Of a DNA stretch of 64,000 bases, positions 34,474 through 43,596 are shown piece after piece. Source of the stretch: Prescottella soli (GTDB lineage: Bacteria; Actinomycetota; Actinomycetes; Mycobacteriales; Mycobacteriaceae); assembly GCF_040024445.1 (NCBI RefSeq), contig NZ_CP157276.1, forward strand, positions 806,001 to 870,000. Reading direction: 5' to 3'. Under the pieces are notes generated by a model, which had not been told where the DNA came from, did not search any database, and saw nothing but the letters and a program-made list of their open reading frames with translations. Position 1 is the stretch's first letter. Each line of letters begins with the position of its first letter. A program made the position numbers and the translations under genes.

Positions 34474-37400
34474 ATGTCGACAACACCATCAGTAGCCGAG
34501 GCCACGCTCGATCGCCGCGAAGCGAGGAAGCGACTCGGCGCACTCACCCTTCGTGACGAGCACCGTCTGCGCCGACGCCTCGACCGCGCCAAGTCCCCGT
34601 CCGCGCTGACTGCTCTGGACGAGGAGATCACCGCGGCCGAACTGCGGATCGCGGGACGCCGCGCCCAGGTTCCGTCGATCACCTATCCGGAGTCACTGCC
34701 GGTCACGCAGCGCCGCGACGACATCGCCGCCGCGATCGAATCGCACCAGGTCGTCATCGTCGCCGGTGAGACCGGTTCCGGCAAGACCACTCAGATCCCC
34801 AAGATCTGCCTCGAACTCGGCCGCGGCATCCGCGGCATGATCGGGCACACGCAGCCCCGGCGCCTGGCGGCCCGGACTGTCGCCGAGCGCATCGCCGAGG
34901 AGGTGGGCCGCGACCTCGGCGACACCGTCGGCTACACCGTCCGCTTCACCGACCAGGTCTCCGACTCCACCCTCGTCAAGCTGATGACCGACGGCATCCT
35001 CCTCGCGGAGATCCAGCGCGACCGGATGCTGCGCCGCTACGACACACTGATCATCGACGAGGCCCACGAGCGCAGCCTCAACATCGACTTCATCCTCGGT
35101 TACCTCAAGCAGCTGCTCCCCCGCCGGCCCGATCTCAAGGTGATCATCACGTCGGCGACCATCGACCCCGAGCGGTTCGCCGAGCACTTCGAGGTCGGCG
35201 GCGTGCCCGCGCCGATCGTCGAGGTGTCGGGGCGCACGTTCCCCGTCGAGATGCGGTACCGCCCGCTGACCGTCGAGGTGGGCGACCAGACGTTCGACCG
35301 GGACCCCGTCGACGCGGTGTGCGAGGCCGTCGACGAGCTGTCCGCGGAGGGCGACGGCGACATCCTGGTGTTCCTGTCCGGCGAACGCGAGATCCGCGAC
35401 ACCGCCGACGCGCTGCGCGACCGCAAGCTCCGGAACACCGAGATCGTGCCGCTGTACGCGCGGCTGTCGGCGGCCGAGCAGCACAAGGTCTTCACCGCGC
35501 ACACCGGTCGCCGGGTGGTGCTGTCCACCAACGTCGCCGAGACGTCCCTGACCGTGCCCGGCATCCGCTACGTCGTCGACCCCGGCACCGCGCGCATCTC
35601 GCGGTACTCGGTGCGGACGAAGGTGCAGCGCCTGCCGATCGAGCCGATCTCGCAGGCCTCGGCCCGCCAGCGCGCCGGCCGCTGTGGCCGCGTCGCCGAC
35701 GGCATCTGCATCCGCCTCTACTCCGAGGACGACTTCGAGTCGCGGCCGCAGTTCACCGAGCCGGAGATCCTGCGCACCAACCTGGCATCGGTCGTCCTGC
35801 AGATGACCGCGCTCGGACTCGGCGACATCGAGGCCTTCCCCTTCGTGGAGGCACCCGACCCGCGCGCCATCCGCGACGGCATCGCGCTGCTCGAGGAACT
35901 GGGCGCGATCGCCTCCGGCAAGCAGCCCCCGAAGAGCGACGGCCAGGCTCCGACGGGCCCCCAGCTCACCACGACCGGACGCGAACTCGCGCAACTCCCG
36001 GTCGATCCGCGGATGGCACGGATGCTGGTGGAGGCGCACCGCAACGGCTGCCTGCGCGAGATGCTCGTGATCGTGGCGGCCCTGTCGATCCAGGACGTGC
36101 GCGAGCGTCCTGCCGCGTTCCAGCAGGCCGCCGACGAGAAGCATGCCCGCTTCAACGTGGAGAACTCCGACTTCCTGGCCTACCTGAAGCTGTGGGAGTA
36201 CCTGCGTGAGCAGCGGAAGGAGCTGAGCTCCAACCAGTTCCGCAAGATGTGCCGCAACGAGTTCCTGCACTGGCTGCGCATCCGCGAGTGGCAGGACCTG
36301 CACGGCCAGCTCCGTCAGATCGCCCGCGGACTCGGTTGGGAGACATCCGATTCCGATACCGGAGCGTCGGAGGCGGCCGAGTCCCTGATCCACCAGTCGC
36401 TGCTAGCAGGCCTGCTCTCGCACATCGGCCTGCGCGAGGGCGAGAAGCGCGACTTCCTCGGCGCCCGCGGCAGCCGATTCGCGATCTTCCCCGGCTCCGG
36501 CCTGTTCAAGAAGCCCCCGCGCTGGGTGATGGCCGCCGAACTGGTCGAGACGTCCCGGCTGTGGGCGCGGATGGCCGCCCGGATCGAGCCGGAGTGGGCG
36601 GAGAAACTCGCGCCGCACCTGGTCAAACGCACCTATTCCGAGCCCCACTGGTCCACCAAGCGGGCGTGCGCGATGGCGTACGAACGCGTCACGCTGTACG
36701 GCGTCCCGCTCGTCACCGAGCGTCCCGTCACCTACAGCTCGATCGACCCCGAGGTCTCCCGCGACCTGTTCATCCGGCACGCCCTGGTGCAGGGCGAATG
36801 GCAGACCCAGCACAAGTTCTTCCATGCCAACCGGGCGCTGCTCGACGACGTCGAGGAACTCGAGCACCGCGCGCGACGCCGCGACATCCTCGTCGACGAC
36901 GAGACGCTGTTCGAGTTCTACGACGAGCGCGTCGGCCCGGAGGCCGTGTCCGCCAGGCACTTCGACACGTGGTGGAAGAAGGTGCGGCGGGAGAACCCGA
37001 ACCTGCTGAACTTCACGACCTCCACGGTCGTCAACGCCGACTCCGCCGCGGTGCTCGAGGGCGACTACCCGGACGCGTGGCGTCAAGGCGACATCCAGTT
37101 CCCGCTCACCTACCAGTTCGAGCCGGGCAAGGAGGACGACGGCGTCACCGCCCGGATCCCAGTGGCCCTGCTCGCGGGGGTTCGTCCGGTCGGCTTCGAC
37201 TGGCTGGTGCCCGGAATGCGCACCGAACTGGTGACCGCACTGATCAAGACGTTGCCGAAGCAACAGCGCCGCCAGGTGGTCCCGGCGCCCGACTTCGCCG
37301 CTGCCGCGCTCGCGGCCGTGAAGCCGCGCTCGGAGTCGCTGGTGCATGCGATGGCCCGGGAGCTGTCGCGGCTGGGCAACTGCCGGATCGAGCCGACCGA

Positions 37401-38421
37401 TTTCGACGTCGCCTCACTGCCGCCGCACCTGCGCATGACGTTCGCTGCGGTGGACGAGAAGGGCAAGGTCCTCGGGAAGGACAAGAGCCTGACGGCCCTG
37501 CGCCGCACGCTGGCACCGCGGGTGGAGGTCGAGGTCGCGAAGGCGACGTCCAACACCGAGCGGCGGCCCGCACTCGTCTGGACCGCGCAGACGCTCGGCA
37601 CCCTGCCCGAGTCCGTCACGCGCACGATCGGCGGACAGAAGGTCACCGGCTACCCGGCGCTGGTCGCCGAGGAATCCGGAGTCGCGGTGCGGGTGCTCAC
37701 CACCCCCGCCGCCCAGCGCGCCGCGATGCGGGCCGGCACCCGTCAGCTGCTGCTGAATGCGGTTCCCACCCAAGCCAAGTCGGTGACGAACGGCATGAGC
37801 AACGCCGACCGGCTCGCGCTCGGCCAGAACCCGGACGGCAGCTTCGACGCGCTCCTCGACGACTGCCGGGCCTGCGCGATCGACGAGTTGATCGCCGAGA
37901 ACGGTGGCCCGGTGCAGGATCCGGCCGCCTTCGAGAAGTTGACATCCACGGTGCGAGCACAGCTCGCCACGCGGGTGGCACGGTTGCTGCGCCTGCTGCT
38001 GCCGGCGCTCGCGGAGGCGCACCGACTGGCAGTGCTCCTCGATCGGGCGAGCGGCGAGGCCGCCGACGACGTGCGTGAGCAGCGGGAGTCGTTGCTGTTC
38101 CCCGGATTCGTGACCGAACTCGGCTCGAGGCGACTGAAGGACCTCCCGCGCTACCTGGCGGCGGCGTCCATGCGGCTCGAAGCGCTGCCCGCGGGCGCGC
38201 AGCGCGACCGGGTCGGCATGGACGCACTGGACCGCGTGTACGCCGCCTACGACCGCATGCTCTCCGCACTGCCGGAGGAGCGTCGCGGCGACGACGACGT
38301 GAACGAGATCCTCTGGAAGATCGAGGAGCTGCGCGTGAGCCTGTTCGCGCAGACCCTCGGGACCGCGATCCCGGTGTCGGAGAAGCGGGTCCTCAAGGCC
38401 ATCGACGCGATCCGGCGGTAG
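34474..38421 (+). CDS. hrpA: ATP-dependent RNA helicase HrpA (DEAH/RHA family)
   Basis: This 1315-residue protein is full length for HrpA. Motif I is GETGSGKT (98-105), motif II is DEAH in IIDEAHERS, and motif III is TSATID. The second domain has STNVAETSLTVPGI and QRAGRCGRV. HA2, OB-fold and the long HrpA C-terminal domain (DUF3418, about 660-1310) follow. DEAH/RHA helicases remodel RNA or RNPs; HrpA has been linked to ribosome rescue in E. coli. A TAGGCT hexamer 9 nt before the ATG suggests a very short leader. The gene converges on nrdR with a 41-bp gap. Confidence 0.95.
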   Translation: MSTTPSVAEATLDRREARKRLGALTLRDEHRLRRRLDRAKSPSALTALDEEITAAELRIAGRRAQVPSITYPESLPVTQRRDDIAAAIESHQVVIVAGETGSGKTTQIPKICLELGRGIRGMIGHTQPRRLAARTVAERIAEEVGRDLGDTVGYTVRFTDQVSDSTLVKLMTDGILLAEIQRDRMLRRYDTLIIDEAHERSLNIDFILGYLKQLLPRRPDLKVIITSATIDPERFAEHFEVGGVPAPIVEVSGRTFPVEMRYRPLTVEVGDQTFDRDPVDAVCEAVDELSAEGDGDILVFLSGEREIRDTADALRDRKLRNTEIVPLYARLSAAEQHKVFTAHTGRRVVLSTNVAETSLTVPGIRYVVDPGTARISRYSVRTKVQRLPIEPISQASARQRAGRCGRVADGICIRLYSEDDFESRPQFTEPEILRTNLASVVLQMTALGLGDIEAFPFVEAPDPRAIRDGIALLEELGAIASGKQPPKSDGQAPTGPQLTTTGRELAQLPVDPRMARMLVEAHRNGCLREMLVIVAALSIQDVRERPAAFQQAADEKHARFNVENSDFLAYLKLWEYLREQRKELSSNQFRKMCRNEFLHWLRIREWQDLHGQLRQIARGLGWETSDSDTGASEAAESLIHQSLLAGLLSHIGLREGEKRDFLGARGSRFAIFPGSGLFKKPPRWVMAAELVETSRLWARMAARIEPEWAEKLAPHLVKRTYSEPHWSTKRACAMAYERVTLYGVPLVTERPVTYSSIDPEVSRDLFIRHALVQGEWQTQHKFFHANRALLDDVEELEHRARRRDILVDDETLFEFYDERVGPEAVSARHFDTWWKKVRRENPNLLNFTTSTVVNADSAAVLEGDYPDAWRQGDIQFPLTYQFEPGKEDDGVTARIPVALLAGVRPVGFDWLVPGMRTELVTALIKTLPKQQRRQVVPAPDFAAAALAAVKPRSESLVHAMARELSRLGNCRIEPTDFDVASLPPHLRMTFAAVDEKGKVLGKDKSLTALRRTLAPRVEVEVAKATSNTERRPALVWTAQTLGTLPESVTRTIGGQKVTGYPALVAEESGVAVRVLTTPAAQRAAMRAGTRQLLLNAVPTQAKSVTNGMSNADRLALGQNPDGSFDALLDDCRACAIDELIAENGGPVQDPAAFEKLTSTVRAQLATRVARLLRLLLPALAEAHRLAVLLDRASGEAADDVREQRESLLFPGFVTELGSRRLKDLPRYLAAASMRLEALPAGAQRDRVGMDALDRVYAAYDRMLSALPEERRGDDDVNEILWKIEELRVSLFAQTLGTAIPVSEKRVLKAIDAIRR

Positions 38422-38462
38422 CCCCCTGGGGGCGCCGTCGGGCTCGCATCGGAGTGGCAGGC

Positions 38463-38954
38463 CTACTCGGCCGCGGTGTCGGCGTCGGCGAGTTCGGCCG
38501 CGCGGCTCTCGCGGTGCGCCCGCAGATCCTTGATCTCCCGCTCGAAGTCCTCCGCGGAACTGAACGACCGGTACACCGACGCAAAGCGCAGGTAGGCCAC
38601 CTCGTCCAGATCGCGCAACGGCCCGAGGATCGCCAATCCCACCTCGTGGCTGGGGATCTCGGGAGACCCCGCCGCGCGCACGGTGTCCTCGACCTGCTGG
38701 GCCAGCATGTACAGCGCATCGTTGTCCACCTGCCGGCCCTGGCAGGCGCGCTGGACACCACGCACGACCTTCTCGCGGCTGAACGGTTCCGTGACACCAC
38801 TGCGCTTGACCACGGCGAGGACGGCGGTCTCGACGGTCGTGAACCGGCGACCGCACTCGGGACACGAACGGCGACGGCGGATCGCCGCACCCTCGTCGGC
38901 CTCACGGGAATCGACCACGCGCGAATCAGGGTGCCGACAGAACGGGCAGTGCAT
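38463..38954 (-). CDS. nrdR: Ribonucleotide reductase repressor NrdR
   Basis: This 163-residue protein has an N-terminal zinc ribbon ([16 protein letters not shown]...[10 protein letters not shown]) and an ATP-cone (about 49-140, [17 protein letters not shown]). It senses ATP/dATP and represses nrd operons through NrdR boxes. The C-terminal tail ([12 protein letters not shown]) is slightly longer than in mycobacteria. GAAGGA precedes the ATG at 38954. It lies downstream of the LysM gene on the same strand, separated by 254 bp in which I see no other gene and no clear NrdR box. Confidence 0.95.
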   Translation of the reverse strand: MHCPFCRHPDSRVVDSREADEGAAIRRRRSCPECGRRFTTVETAVLAVVKRSGVTEPFSREKVVRGVQRACQGRQVDNDALYMLAQQVEDTVRAAGSPEIPSHEVGLAILGPLRDLDEVAYLRFASVYRSFSSAEDFEREIKDLRAHRESRAAELADADTAAE

Positions 38955-39208
38955 GGTGAATCCTTCGTAGCCATCGTGGCCGCTGCGCCGCATCTCGACC
39001 GATGCCGGTTCCAGCAGGACCGGCGCACGCAGAACAGGAACGAAATCGACGCGACCACGCGATGTGGTGTGACTGACAGGATCCGAGGATACCCGCCCCA
39101 CCCACACCGGCAGCGACTCCCGGGTACCGAGACGGATCGGCGCATGGTCAGGCCGTCGTGACAGCGTCATGTTCGGACGCCTCCTCCATCCCCGACCTCC
39201 GCCGGGGT

Positions 39209-39718
39209 TCAGCGTTCGAGCGACACAGGGGCGAGCAGGGTCTGACCCGCCCGCACTGCTGCACTCGACATCTCGTTCAACTCCATGATCCGGTCGACCA
39301 CCTGGCCGACCGGCGCGTCCGGGGCGACCCGCGCCGCGACGTCGCTGAGCGTCTCCCCACCGTGCACCCGCACCGCGGCGGTCTCCGTCGGCACCGCACC
39401 CGGGCCCGCAGTCAGGTTCGCGAGAGAACCCAACCCGAGGACGGCTCCGATCGTCACCACGACCGCCGCGGCCACATTGCTCAGCCCCGCGAGCCGCAGC
39501 CGCGCGGGGCGCTGGTCGTGCGACCGAGTCGACGCCGTCGACACTCGGGATCCACGAGACCCGTATCGCGGAACGGCGTCGTAGCGCACGGTCCCGGCGC
39601 GCGGTCCCACCGAGTCACCACGCCGGGGACGTGTCGGCCGAACCCGGCGCGCCACCCCGCCAGCCGCCCGGTCGCCGATCACACCTGCCGAACCATTCCC
39701 CGAAAGTGCCATACCCAT
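39209..39718 (-). CDS. SOS-regulated LysM membrane protein (ChiZ-like cell-division suppressor)
   Basis: This 169-residue protein has a basic, disordered N-terminus, one membrane helix (about 78-100, [16 protein letters not shown]) and an extracytoplasmic LysM-type domain (about 115-165, [16 protein letters not shown]). It sits where mycobacteria have Rv2719c (ChiZ), divergent from lexA, and halts division during DNA damage there. Two SOS boxes lie upstream, at 39785 and 39801. GGGAGG is 6 nt before the ATG at 39718, so this start was preferred over an upstream one that would overlap the SOS boxes. Confidence 0.87.
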   Translation of the reverse strand: MGMALSGNGSAGVIGDRAAGGVARRVRPTRPRRGDSVGPRAGTVRYDAVPRYGSRGSRVSTASTRSHDQRPARLRLAGLSNVAAAVVVTIGAVLGLGSLANLTAGPGAVPTETAAVRVHGGETLSDVAARVAPDAPVGQVVDRIMELNEMSSAAVRAGQTLLAPVSLER

Positions 39719-39784
39719 CCGAAGCCTCCCAGCGAGTCGTTGTCGCTCGTCGGACACAACACGAGTCGTCCGAACACCATCTGT

Positions 39785-39800
39785 TCGATCACGTGTTCGA
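39785..39800. promoter_or_regulatory. SOS (LexA) box 1
   Basis: TCGATCACGTGTTCGA matches the consensus TCGAAC-N4-GTTCGA at 11 of 12 positions. It lies upstream of the ChiZ-like gene. Confidence 0.8.
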
Positions 39801-39816
39801 TAGAACACATATTCGA
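39801..39816. promoter_or_regulatory. SOS (LexA) box 2
   Basis: TAGAACACATATTCGA matches the consensus at 10 of 12 positions and directly abuts box 1, giving a tandem LexA site. Confidence 0.65.
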
Positions 39817-39863
39817 TTCTTACCACGCGTCCCCGACAAAGTCAGCACCTTCTCGGACAAATC

Positions 39864-39879
39864 TCGAACAGATGTTTGA
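39864..39879. promoter_or_regulatory. SOS (LexA) box 3, lexA side
   Basis: TCGAACAGATGTTTGA matches the consensus at 11 of 12 positions and overlaps the lexA minus-35, so LexA should repress its own gene here. Confidence 0.82.
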
Positions 39880-39904
39880 AGTCGGGGAATGATCGGGATA
39901 GATT
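39875..39904 (+). promoter_or_regulatory. Candidate lexA promoter
   Basis: TTTGAA (39875-39880) and TAGATT (39899-39904) are separated by 18 nt. The minus-35 lies within SOS box 3. The leader would be about 75 nt. Confidence 0.55.
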
Positions 39905-39985
39905 TGTGGCAGTACATACAGGCGGACGGCAGACCGGAACCACGAATCCGATGCGCATGCGGCGGAGCCGTGAGAGGGGAACGGC

Positions 39986-40714
39986 ATGAAGGACGACAAC
40001 TCGGGTACCTCCAGCGAGACCGGACGCGAGCCGTCCGTCGACGTCGGCAAGCTCACCGATCGGCAGCGCAAGGTCCTCGAGGTCATCCGCGCATCCGTCG
40101 CCGAGCGCGGCTACCCGCCGAGCATCCGCGAGATCGGTGACGCGGTGGGCCTGACCTCGACGTCGTCCGTCGCGCACCAGCTGCGCACCCTCGAACGCAA
40201 GGGATTCCTGCGGCGCGACCCGAACCGCCCGCGCGCGGTGGACGTGCGCGGCCTGGACGCCGCGGCAGGCCAGGCCGGTGTCACCGTCGCATCCGTCGAC
40301 GGCGGCTCGACGAGCCTCACGCCCGCCGACGATCTGCCGGCCCCGACTTTCGTCCCGGTGCTCGGCCGCATCGCCGCCGGCGGGCCGATCCTCGCCGAGG
40401 AAGCAGTCGAGGACGTGTTCCCGCTGCCGCGCGAACTGGTCGGGCAGGGCTCGCTGTTCCTGCTCAAGGTCGTCGGTGAGTCCATGATCGACGCCGCGAT
40501 CTGCGACGGCGACTGGGTGGTGGTCCGCCAGCAGAACGTCGCCGAGAACGGCGACATCGTCGCGGCCATGATCGACGGGGAGGCCACGGTCAAGACGTTC
40601 AAGCGCACCGGCAAGGACGTCTGGCTCATGCCGCACAATCCGCTGTTCGATCCGATTCCGGGTAACGACGCTGCGATCCTCGGCAAGGTCGTCACCGTCA
40701 TGCGCAAGCTCTGA
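39986..40714 (+). CDS. lexA: SOS repressor LexA
   Basis: This 242-residue protein has a winged helix (about 23-88, [20 protein letters not shown]...[14 protein letters not shown]), a linker with the Ala131-Gly132 cleavage site in IAAGG, and a peptidase domain with catalytic Ser166 (GESM) and Lys203 (TVKTFKR). RecA filaments stimulate its self-cleavage, which releases SOS genes. The ATG at 39986 has GAGAGGGGAA upstream. It is divergent from the ChiZ-like gene across a 267-bp region with three SOS boxes; a perfect hairpin terminates it. Confidence 0.97.
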   Translation: MKDDNSGTSSETGREPSVDVGKLTDRQRKVLEVIRASVAERGYPPSIREIGDAVGLTSTSSVAHQLRTLERKGFLRRDPNRPRAVDVRGLDAAAGQAGVTVASVDGGSTSLTPADDLPAPTFVPVLGRIAAGGPILAEEAVEDVFPLPRELVGQGSLFLLKVVGESMIDAAICDGDWVVVRQQNVAENGDIVAAMIDGEATVKTFKRTGKDVWLMPHNPLFDPIPGNDAAILGKVVTVMRKL

Positions 40715-40723
40715 CCCGAACGA

Positions 40724-40764
40724 CGAGGGCGGGCCCGCGGCATCATGCCGCGGGCCCGCCCTCG
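40724..40764. terminator. Perfect 19-bp hairpin between lexA and the acyl-CoA dehydrogenase gene
   Basis: The arms 40724-40742 and 40746-40764 pair perfectly around a 3-nt loop. It is the strongest hairpin in the window, is GC-only and lacks a U tract. It serves both convergent genes. Confidence 0.75.
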
Positions 40765-40777
40765 TGTCGTGTCGGCG

Positions 40778-41923
40778 TCAGCTCAGGTCGAGGCTCCGGC
40801 CGATGATCTCCTTCATGATCTCGGTGGTGCCGCCGTAGATGGTCTGGACGCGGGAGTCCATGTACGCCTTGGCGATGGGGTATTCACGCATGTAGCCGTA
40901 GCCGCCGTGCAGTTGCAGGCAGCGGTCGATGAGCTTGACCTGCGCCTCCGTCGTCCACCACTTGGCCATCGCGGCTTCCTGCACGGTGAGCTTGCCCGCG
41001 TTGAGCTGCTCGACGAACCGGTCGACCAGCACCCGTACCGCGGTGGTCTCGGTGGCCAGCTCCGCGAGGACGAACCTGGTGTTCTGGAAACTGCCGATCG
41101 ACTTGCCGAACGCCTTGCGGTCGCGGCAGTACTGGATTGTCATGTCCAGGCACGACTCCATGGCGGCCGCGGCGACGACGGCGATGGACATACGCTCCTG
41201 CGGAAGGTTCTGCATGAGGTAGATGAAGCCCATCCCCTCCTCGCCGAGGAGGTTCTCGGCCGGTACCCGAACGTCGGTGAAGCTCAGTTCCGCCGTGTCC
41301 TGGGCCTTGAGACCGATCTTGTCGAGGTTGCGGCCCCGCTCGAAGCCCTCCATCCCGCGCTCGACGGCGAACAGCGAGAAGCCCTGGGGGCCCTTGTCGG
41401 GGTCCGTGCACGCGACGACGATCACGAGGTCCGCGTTGATGCCGTTGGTGATGAAGGTCTTGGCGCCGTTGAGGATCCAGTGATCGCCGTCCCGCACGGC
41501 GCGAGTCTTGATGTTCTGCAGGTCGCTGCCGGTGCCGGGTTCGGTCATCGCGATCGCGGTGATGAGCTCACCGGAACAGAAGCCCGGGAGCCAGCGCTGC
41601 TTCTGCTCCTCGTTCGCGAGCTTGATCAGATAGGGCGCGACAACGTCGTTGTGCAGCATGAACCCGATGCCGCTGTAGCCACCTCGGGTCGTTTCCTCGG
41701 TGACGATCATGTTGTAGCGGAAGTCGTCGACTCCCCCGCCGCCGTACTCCTCCGGAACGGCCATCCCGAGAAAGCCCTGCTTGCCGGCCTCGACCCACAC
41801 CGATCGGTCGACGATGTTCTGCTCTTCCCACGTGTCGTGGAAGGGCGCGACGTGCTGGTCGAGGAACTTGCGGTAGGACTCCCGGAAGAGATCGTGCTCC
41901 GGTTCGAACAGGGTGCGCTCCAC
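40778..41923 (-). CDS. Acyl-CoA dehydrogenase (FadE20-like)
   Basis: This 381-residue FAD flavoenzyme oxidises an acyl-CoA to the trans-2-enoyl-CoA. It has AMTEPGTGSD (FAD and substrate contacts), KTFITNG, the signature region with QYCRDRKAFGKSIGSFQ, and YGGTTEIMKEI with the catalytic glutamate near residue 365. It corresponds to Rv2724c (fadE20) by position. The GTG at 41923 has AGAGGAGAC upstream and was preferred to a GTG 21 nt earlier without a ribosome-binding site. The NCS2 permease gene lies upstream on the same strand, separated by a long hairpin, so it is probably not co-transcribed. Confidence 0.93.
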   Translation of the reverse strand: MERTLFEPEHDLFRESYRKFLDQHVAPFHDTWEEQNIVDRSVWVEAGKQGFLGMAVPEEYGGGGVDDFRYNMIVTEETTRGGYSGIGFMLHNDVVAPYLIKLANEEQKQRWLPGFCSGELITAIAMTEPGTGSDLQNIKTRAVRDGDHWILNGAKTFITNGINADLVIVVACTDPDKGPQGFSLFAVERGMEGFERGRNLDKIGLKAQDTAELSFTDVRVPAENLLGEEGMGFIYLMQNLPQERMSIAVVAAAAMESCLDMTIQYCRDRKAFGKSIGSFQNTRFVLAELATETTAVRVLVDRFVEQLNAGKLTVQEAAMAKWWTTEAQVKLIDRCLQLHGGYGYMREYPIAKAYMDSRVQTIYGGTTEIMKEIIGRSLDLS

Positions 41924-42028
41924 TCCGTCTCCTCTTGTCTCCACAGATCGAAATCAGCCCGCGAGCGGCGGACGTACTGCCTCGACTCGACCGTAGGACG
42001 TGGACCGGCACCGATCCATGACCGAGGC

Positions 42029-42072
42029 GAGCACGATTCGTGACCGCGTGATGCGCATCACGAACCGCGCTC
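42029..42072. terminator. Long imperfect hairpin after the NCS2 permease gene
   Basis: The arms 42029-42043 and 42058-42072 match at 13 of 15 positions, and the region also contains the perfect 16-nt palindrome CGTGATGCGCATCACG (42047-42062). It begins 7 nt past the permease stop. Either terminator function or an operator for the downstream gene is possible. Confidence 0.5.
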
Positions 42073-42079
42073 GCGGCGG

Positions 42080-43390
42080 TCAGCGACGCAACGTGGAGAG
42101 CCAGCGCATCACCGGGTAGGCGACCAGGATGCCGACCGAACCCCACGCGATGCCGCCGAGTTCGACGGAACCGATCGACAGGGTGAGGTTGCCGATGCCC
42201 GCGACCAGTGCGGTCGCCACGACGGTGAGGTTGACGGGATCGGTGAAGTCGACCTTGGCGTCCATCCAGATCCGCACACCGAGGACACCGATCAGGCCGT
42301 ACAGCACGAGCGTCGCGCCGCCGATCACACCGTCCGGCACCGTGAACACCAGCGCGCCGAACTTCGGCGAGAAGGACAGGACGATCGCGGTGACCGCGGC
42401 GACCCAGTACGCCGCGGTCGAGTACACGCGGGTCGCGGCCATGACGCCGATGTTCTCGGCGTATGTCGTGGTGCCGGAGCCGCCGCCGATGCCGGCGAGC
42501 GTCGTGGCGAGGCCGTCGGCGAACAGCGCGTTGCCGGCGAGGTCGTCGAGCGGCTTGCCGGTCATGGCGGAGACGGCCTTGACGTGTCCGACGTTCTCGG
42601 CGATGAGCACGATGACGACCGGGAGGGCGAGCAGGATCACCGACAGTTCGAACGTGGGCGCACGCAGGTGCGGGACGCCGAACCACGCCGCCTCCCGCAG
42701 CGCGTCGACGCGCTCGTCGGCGAGGCCGCCGGTCAGCGCCGCGAACACCCAGCCGACGACGACGCCGATCAGGATGCCGAGCCGGCCGATGATGCCCGGC
42801 CCGATCACGGTCGCGAGCAGGATGCCCAGCAGCGTCACCGCTGCGATCAGCGGCTGCGCCTGGAAGGAGCCCGCCGCGGTGGGCGCGAGGTTGAGGCCGA
42901 TCAGCGCGACCACCGCACCGGTGACGACGGGCGGCATCACGGCATCGATCACCCGGGCACCGATCGCCCGGACGAGTGCGCCGACCAGCATGAGCACCAC
43001 ACCGGCCGCGACGACGCCGCCGAGCTGCGCGGCGGGTCCTTCGCCGGCGGCCGCGGTCAGCGGGGCGATGAACGCGAACGACGAGCCCAGGTAGCTGGGG
43101 ATGCGACCGCGCGTGATGATCAGGAACAGCGCGGTGCCGATACCGGAGAACAGCAGCGTCGTGGTGACCGGGAACCCGGTGATCGTCGGCACCAGCAGGG
43201 TGGCGCCGAACATGGCGATGACGTGCTGCATGCCGATGCCGATGGTCCGCGGCCACGACAGCCGCTCGTGTGGCGCCACCACGGCACCGTCGTTGATGCG
43301 TCGCCCGTCGCCGTGGAGCGCCCATCCGAACATCCCGGTGCCGGCTTCCCGCTCGGACGCGCGTCGCACGTGGTCCTCTGTACTCGTCAC
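42080..43390 (-). CDS. NCS2 family nucleobase permease (uracil/xanthine type)
   Basis: This 436-residue protein has about 12-14 membrane segments. NCS2 family marks are GIGMQHVIAMFGATLLVP in the first segment, SSFAFIAPL in the unwound helix, and AENVGHVKAVSAMTG with the glutamate and histidine that bind nucleobase and proton in UraA. It should import uracil or a purine by proton symport. Its N-terminus has a cytoplasmic extension of about 40 residues. The start is GTG at 43390, and TACTAT lies 9 nt upstream. The substrate cannot be fixed from sequence; no pyrimidine genes are adjacent. Confidence 0.9.
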   Translation of the reverse strand: MTSTEDHVRRASEREAGTGMFGWALHGDGRRINDGAVVAPHERLSWPRTIGIGMQHVIAMFGATLLVPTITGFPVTTTLLFSGIGTALFLIITRGRIPSYLGSSFAFIAPLTAAAGEGPAAQLGGVVAAGVVLMLVGALVRAIGARVIDAVMPPVVTGAVVALIGLNLAPTAAGSFQAQPLIAAVTLLGILLATVIGPGIIGRLGILIGVVVGWVFAALTGGLADERVDALREAAWFGVPHLRAPTFELSVILLALPVVIVLIAENVGHVKAVSAMTGKPLDDLAGNALFADGLATTLAGIGGGSGTTTYAENIGVMAATRVYSTAAYWVAAVTAIVLSFSPKFGALVFTVPDGVIGGATLVLYGLIGVLGVRIWMDAKVDFTDPVNLTVVATALVAGIGNLTLSIGSVELGGIAWGSVGILVAYPVMRWLSTLRR

Positions 43391-43596
43391 AGTTGGCCAA
43401 TAGTAGGGCCACCGCCTGCACCGTTACACCACCGCACCGGTACTCGCCACCCGAATCACATCCATACCGGGTGTCCGGTTCGAGCGGAGTCGCCACCGCG
43501 GGCACTGTTGGAAGACCGAGGAAGGGGCGTTGCGGCGAACACCCAGCTGATCACGACGCTGACGAGGATGCCGCGGACGCCCGACGACGCCTCCGG

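Noticed and set aside
34693-36393. A 566-codon minus-strand frame inside hrpA
   Set aside because: It lies opposite the helicase domains of HrpA and encodes no recognisable family.
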